Origin: Solanum dulcamara
Taxonomy: Eukaryota; Streptophyta; Magnoliopsida; Solanales; Solanaceae
Reading direction: 5' to 3'
DNA length: 64,000 bases
Assembly (NCBI RefSeq): GCF_947179165.1
Contig: NC_077240.1
Location: 71,751,501-71,815,500, forward strand
Made by a program: the position numbers and the translations under genes
In this document: one piece after another, positions 59,267-64,000 of the stretch
How positions within the stretch are numbered: the first letter of the stretch is position 1
How the letters are laid out: every line of letters starts with the position of its first letter
The notes under the pieces: generated by a model
Seen by the model: the letters and a program-made list of their open reading frames with translations, nothing else
Databases searched by the model: none
What the model was told of the DNA's origin: nothing

Positions 59267-59710
59267 CATAAAGATACTTATATAAAGCATCAAAGTCATG
59301 ATAAGCTTTTTCATAAAATTCATGTTGATACTTCATCTAGAAGCATCCTTGAAAACCATAGTTCATCATCATTCATTACTTTCATGAGACATTCATAAGT
59401 CCTTAGATATCATTCATAGAAATCCTTTATAAATCGGGATCATAAATCCTTAAAATTCATACATAACATTCATAACTCCATGGATGTAAGGATCCATAGA
59501 TGAGTTCCCACATACTTTAGGCAATTAAAGCCCTAGATGTACTTGAAATTGAGACTTGATCTTGACCTTGGAGCCCTAACTTGACTTGAGGAAGAAGAAA
59601 GATCTTTGGGAGAGAAATTCTTAGAGAGATATTTTTTGTTTTGGGACTAGCTGAGTAATGAGGAATTTATGAGGGTTTTGGGTATTTATTGTTTATGGAA
59701 ATGTAACAAT

Positions 59711-61199
59711 ACGTACAATTTTAACTTAGCTTATTCCAAGAAATTGTAGAAAATTTGCGAGGAACAAACTGGGGAGCAAGCCTGTGTCGCGGACTTGAAC
59801 ACATATTTTTGTCTGAATAATTTTTGAGACAGTGGAGTCCGCGATGTCCCTGCATCGCGGAGAAGAAAAAATTCAGAAAATAGAAAATAGAGACCAGGTC
59901 TGCAATGATGATATTTGCCAGATTTTTGTTTTAATAAGGGGCAGTTTGGTCTTTTTCCCACCTTTGCCAAACATAAACCACTTCATTTTGGGACTAAAAT
60001 CCCCTTATTAGTTCCTAAAGGGGTTGTTCCCTTATTATACACCCAAAATTTTGAGAGCAAGAGCTAAGGAGAAGAGGAGAAGCTAGGGTTCAAGAAATTC
60101 AAGCCTACCTTTCAATTTTCGCTTGGGAAATATTCATTCAAGGTATGTAAGGCTATCATTACGTAGGACTAAGTTCTTCCTCATACCCTACAACTTCATT
60201 TAGTCGATATTGAGTTGAGTTCGAGTTAAAAATCCATTAAATTGAGTTCTTGAGTTACCTATGAGCATCTTTATCAAGTTTTTTATACGTATATGTGTAA
60301 ATTGTGGTGATTTCATGGTTGGGTTTCCTTGAATTTTTGTTCATGCTACATTCACATGAATCCTAGTTGAGAATATTCTGATTGCTTATATTTTATGCAT
60401 TGATTTGAGTTAAAGAATGATATATTTTCATATCCTAATTAAGAAAGAAGTTTTGAGCATAATTTATTGCTTGAGCTGTGAATGTTCTTAGTTCACTGAT
60501 TTTAAGAATGATCTCAACCAAGTTTAAATGTTTAAAAGTTTTGAGCATAAATAATATTTGAGTATGAGTTGAGAAGGAAGTTTGAAAAGTATGAGTTAAA
60601 GCTATGAGAAGATTAAAAGAAGCATTTTGAGTTCTTACTCACAGTTTAGTATGAGCATATCATTTTATGTTTAGAGAGTATTATTGAGCATCGAGTTGGA
60701 CAAGAGTCAATTCACTCTAGTTCTAAAAACTAGGTAGCCAGCGTAGGATAGGATTGTACCAAAAGTTGGCGGACTCCTCATTGCCTCTAAAAAGGCTCCT
60801 AAGATGGATCCATAAGTTAAAGTTTGTCCTATGCCCCGACAAGGTATGGGATGGCTCTGACAACATGGGCAAGATGTTGTATCATCATGTAGCTCACAAG
60901 TGATGGTTTTCAGTTAAAGAAACTCCGTAAAAAGTATAAATTATTATATTTTATATACTGAGTTGCATTACTATGTTTTTAAAGCATGCCTCTTATTATA
61001 TTTTATGCTAATTTGAGTTGAATTATTTTCAGAGATGAGTATTCTGATTATGTTTTATTTTACCATTTTACATACTTGTACATTTCATGTACTGACGTCA
61101 TTCGACCTGCATCATTTTATAATGCAGGTACAGGTGATAGAGACCTCAACCAGCGTATCGTTGAAGATCAGTTCCTACCCAACTTTTGAAACTTATTCC
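59711..61199 (+). repeat. Gypsy LTR fragment F, plus strand
   Basis: It contains 'tttgggactaaaat' (59985), 'caaggtatgtaaggctatc' (about 60139) and the stem-loop pair at 61078-61092 (GTACAT/ATGTAC, loop TTC) and 61107-61127 (CTGCAT/ATGCAG core). All are in the order seen in element A's LTR. A 'gtcgcggac'/'tccgcgatg..catcgcgga' dyad cassette lies at 59785-59860. Both ends are truncated or obscured by LTR D and the next fragment. Confidence 0.65.
61078..61127 (+). other. Twin stem-loop in LTR fragment F
   Basis: GTACAT/ATGTAC with loop TTC, then CTGCAT..ATGCAG with one internal mismatch, in the spacing seen in the other LTRs. Confidence 0.75.
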
Positions 61200-61645
61200 A
61201 AATGCATAGATTATTAAGTATTTGAAGTTTAATTACCTCTCTTATATTAGCGTATGTAAGGCTTCAATGAGAGTATTCCTTCCCCTCTCATGCCTAAAAT
61301 ATTTTGATTAGATGATAAATTATGTTTATTTTTTTTGATATGTACTTTAAGGTATGTGGGTATTGATTCATGTATCCTTTCATCCATTAAGCCCAAATGA
61401 ATTATCAAAGTCTTCTATTTAATTCAAGTATGAAACTTTAAGGTTTTCATATCATGATTCAAATGCATAGATTATTAAGTATTTGAAGTTTAATTACGTA
61501 TCTTATATTAGCGTATGCATGGATTCAATGATAGTATTCCTTCCACTCTCATGCCTAAAGTATTTTTATTATATGATAAATTATGTTTATTTACCCAATT
61601 CTTTTCAAGCTATACTCTAAGGTATGTGGGTGTTTATTCATTGGC
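61200..61645 (+). repeat. 261-bp tandem duplication
   Basis: 'aaatgcatagattattaag' at 61200 recurs at 61461. The following sequence ('tatttgaagtttaattac', 'cttatattagcgtatg', 'aaggtatgtgggt') is repeated in the same order to about 61635. The second copy runs into the remainder of a gypsy LTR. The duplication joins the end of fragment F to fragment G. Confidence 0.85.
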
Positions 61646-63102
61646 TTTTTTCCATCATGTAGTTCAAAACTTTTTCAACTAAATCTCTTGATTTCAAATA
61701 AGATTTTCTTATGGGTAATTCTTATTTATACTTAATAGCATGAATCATGGCTAAACTAATTATTATTGGTCTATTTTGATGCAAAATGATTTCATATGTA
61801 TGAATTGATGGTTTGCAAGTAATTTCTCTATTTATCTCTTTAAAGGTTTCTCAATTCATGGTGGGTTGTTTAAAGCATGATTTTTAATTAATGAATTTCA
61901 AAGTATTTATGCATAATTTCATTTACATACATGTTTGAAAGTTGAAGTGATTTAAACCCACCTAGTTTTATTATATTTTCAATAAAGTTTGACTTGAAAG
62001 CTTTGACTCCAAATAAATGTTTATGAAAGCAATGTCTATGATAAAAAGAGAGTCTTACAAAATAAAAGAACGATGAAATGCTATGAATGATGGATTCTTT
62101 ATGCTCTAAGGACAATTCTTGCATATTTGAATCACTAAAGGTTTTAATGAGCTATTCCACCGAATGTGAGGTTTTGAATTCTCAAGCTATATTCTATGAC
62201 TATTTTGAACTATTAAACTATTCCGTGGGATTGATTTAGCACCGATTGGGGCATTGAGGTGAGATTCGGTAAGGGAATCCTAGTAGTAACTCCTTGTCTC
62301 ATTAACTATGTGACAACATAGGAGCCTTTGTAGGCTTAGGCTATAATCGATCCATGAAAGCCCTTAAAGTTAAAGAATGAATGTAAAATTGACGGAGTTC
62401 TACCCTAGGCAAGTAGTCTCCTTGCCCAACGTAGGGGGTTATGTTGGATTCTATGTAATATCTCACATAGTCTTAATGTCAGTTATAGTCAACATCCAAT
62501 AAATGAACATTTCAAATGCTATTTACATGATACTCATGCATGTATATATCCACATATGTATGATTCAAATGATATCTTCTTGATTACTTAGGCAGACACT
62601 CATTTATGTACTTTACCTTATAAATGTCCTAAATGTTTTACTTTGTAATGCATGCCTACACACTTAGTAAATTCAAAGTACTAATGCATACTTTTTTGCC
62701 TACATAATATCACCATGTAGGGACCGGTGCTCCTCTTCATTCTCTTTTACGTGGCTAGTTGAGATTTCATTTGAAGGATACTTTTGGTGAGTTCCCATAT
62801 TTTGGGAACAATACTCCTTTATCTTTCTAGCTTATGATATGTTAAGATCTATAGACACTTACTATGACATTTCTTTCTATTATGATTGAGGTGAGCTAGG
62901 GACTTGTCTTAGCCCTTAAATCTAAAAGTTAGAGGAATTGTTGGACATATGTAAGTTGAAGATTTACTATTATAATTTTCGCTTGTTTATTTATTGTCAT
63001 TACCTATGAAAGGCTAAAAGAATGCTAAGAGGATTGTTTGAGGTACTTTTGGGTTCCTCATTCACCATGTCACGTCTAGGCCCTAGGCTTGGGTCGTGAC
63101 AG
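61646..63102 (+). repeat. Gypsy LTR fragment G, plus strand (same family as solo LTR E)
   Basis: Collinear with the reverse complement of 55084-57140. Shared landmarks are 'ggtatgtgggt', the CCTACAT/ATGTAGG stem-loop (62699-62721) and 'gttcccatattttgggaac' (62791). It ends 'ggcttgggtcgtgaca' at 63102. The 5' third of the LTR is missing. Confidence 0.75.
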
Positions 63103-63435
63103 GGTAATGACCAAAAACCCCTTGGGAAAAAAATAACTGAACAGACCCCTTCAAAGGTCGTGAAGAGCACCACGAACCGTACAAGGTGTCCATAGTGGGG
63201 AGGGGCTTGGGATCAAGGGTGGGGTGTCCTTCACGGAAGCCACCGTAGACCATGGTGCTCACCACAAGTCGTGGAAGGGCTTCCACATAACTGTCATGAA
63301 GCCTCCCTTTATGGAGGATCTTCACGAGCCGTGATGCTCAATACGGCCCGTGAAGGGCCTCGTAGAGATCACCCTTGCAACTTTCTTAGAAATTTTTCTT
63401 CCAACCTTCCAACCCGTCTTTCCAGCTTAACGGGT
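63103..63435. repeat. Isolated LTR dyad-cassette fragment
   Basis: A dense set of 'cttcacg..'/'cgtgaag' and 'accacga'/'tcgtgg' phrases (63165-63365), like the cassette in solo LTR E, but without the rest of an LTR around it. Confidence 0.55.
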
Positions 63436-63499
63436 CTTACATTCACGTGGATAAATATTTCCACTATGAAAAAAAATTAAATTTTACTATTTTGAATTG

Positions 63500-63790
63500 C
63501 ATACCTAAATTATCAAATCGCTGATGTGAAGGTAATTTGTAACCAATAGAACTTGAAATATGTCTTTTAATCTAGATTTCATGAACTCCTTGTCTTGAGT
63601 TTTGATTTGTTCTACGTTCAAATTCATTGTCTCTGCGTTGTTCTTCAAGTAGTCAACAATTTTCATTAGGGTCAGGGTATCACTGTTTGGGGGAAGGACG
63701 AGGCTGAAATCGCCCTCCACCATGTTTTGGATGGATTATTCTAATTCAAACATAGCGCCAAGGGCGACTCAATATAGTTACTTATCTAAA
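63500..63790 (-). pseudogene. SKP1-like fragment
   Basis: The minus strand reads 'SIQNMVEGDFSLVLPPNSDT', then 'LMKIVDYLKNN', 'DKEFMKSRLKDIFQVLLVTN' and 'YLHISDLII'. The arrangement (xIxxMVExD, then P-L-P, KIVDY, then a hydrophobic 'F-x-LLxAxNYLxIxxL' helix) matches the BTB/POZ-like fold of SKP1/ASK proteins, the adaptor of SCF ubiquitin ligases. A TAA at about 63736-63738 interrupts the upstream part, and no initiator or C-terminal F-box-binding helix ('...WAFE') is found. A 'taggtatgc' at the left edge could be an intron donor. It is best read as a relic next to LTR debris. An exon of a gene running further left through repeats is less likely. Confidence 0.55.
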
Positions 63791-64000
63791 GCCAAAACTT
63801 AATAGATATCATAAATAATTAATTTTTTTTATTTATCTCAAAATTCACTCTTTTAACTCATTTATAGGCAGGGCTATAAATTTATTGAGAATTAATTTTT
63901 CCAAATATTTCATTTAATGAGTTTATAAAAATAATTGATTCAGAAAATTAAGTTTAAAAAAGGAATATAAAACTATTATAAATATGAAAAGGAAGAACAA
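63791..64000. other. AT-rich end of window, nothing recognised
   Basis: No open frames, repeats with clear boundaries or RNA genes seen. Confidence 0.5.

Larger units (their letters stand above)
50821..59710 (-). repeat. Gypsy LTR D, minus strand, shattered by three insertions
   Basis: Pieces 50821-50839, 54059-55083, 58061 to about 58111 and about 59267-59710 form one minus-strand LTR. Its start is 'gtcacgggccaagctagg', related to the 'gtcacgacccaagcctaggg' end of its relatives. It continues across the target duplications of two solo LTRs and a TIR element. Its stem-loop pair is the best formed here: 54420-54442 (arms CCTACATTAT / ATAATGTAGG, loop GAT) and 54458-54474 (AGTACAT / ATGTACT, loop GAA). 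The rightmost boundary is not resolved. Confidence 0.7.

Overview
This window is plant nuclear DNA dominated by retrotransposons. The only gene that looks intact is a seven-exon copy of MOG1 (Ran guanine nucleotide release factor), about 44286-48370 on the + strand. The evidence for a plant is the intron-rich MOG1 gene, Ty3/gypsy chromovirus-type elements (Tekay/Del-like pol, LTRs of 2.2-3.2 kb, initiator-Met tRNA primer sites), Ty1/copia remnants, and fragments of a plant RLCK-VII kinase, a DNAJC17-like protein and a SKP1-like protein. The LTR and MITE styles remind me of Solanaceae such as Solanum. That placement is recollection, not a search result.

Left part (1-6.6 kb): an imperfect 3.3 kb palindrome centred near 3050 carries two head-to-head decayed copies of an RLCK-VII kinase. 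One arm has received a LINE fragment. To its right lies a decayed Ty1/copia pol on the minus strand.

6.6-28.6 kb is a four-level nest. Old gypsy element A (6625-28626) interrupts the copia integrase. A solo LTR (ends 7313 and 21173) sits in A's 5' LTR. A young, structurally complete gypsy element (7693-18853) sits in that solo LTR. Target-site duplications support every level: ctcct/ctctt, gaagt/aaagt and tagga/tagga. The young element has LTRs only about 1.3% different by hand count, and three premature TAG stops in one continuous gag-pol frame.

28.7-44 kb: a short-LTR copia element on the minus strand (30467-43980) is split inside gag by a second gypsy element, B (35264-43419, TSD tatct/tatct). 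A and B belong to the same gypsy family but carry different deletions: A lacks integrase, while B lacks protease and the RT core. The copia/B stack ends only 305 bp upstream of the MOG1 start codon.

44.3-50.5 kb is the genic island: MOG1, then Stowaway-like ends, a 419-bp MITE with 9-bp TSDs, and an intronless, frameshifted DNAJC17-like (J domain + RRM) pseudogene.

50.8-63.4 kb is a field of LTRs. A minus-strand LTR (D) has taken two solo LTRs (50840-54053 and 55084-58055) and a roughly 1.15 kb TIR element. Plus-strand LTR fragments follow, one with a 261-bp tandem duplication. A SKP1-like relic lies at 63.5-63.8 kb.

The most unusual signals, not explained by ordinary annotation, are two. 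First, a pair of adjacent stem-loops recurs about 430-525 bp from the 3' end of the LTRs, and the pairing is kept by compensatory changes between families. Second, a dyad-symmetric 'phrase' cassette, different in each LTR family, is embedded between conserved LTR modules.
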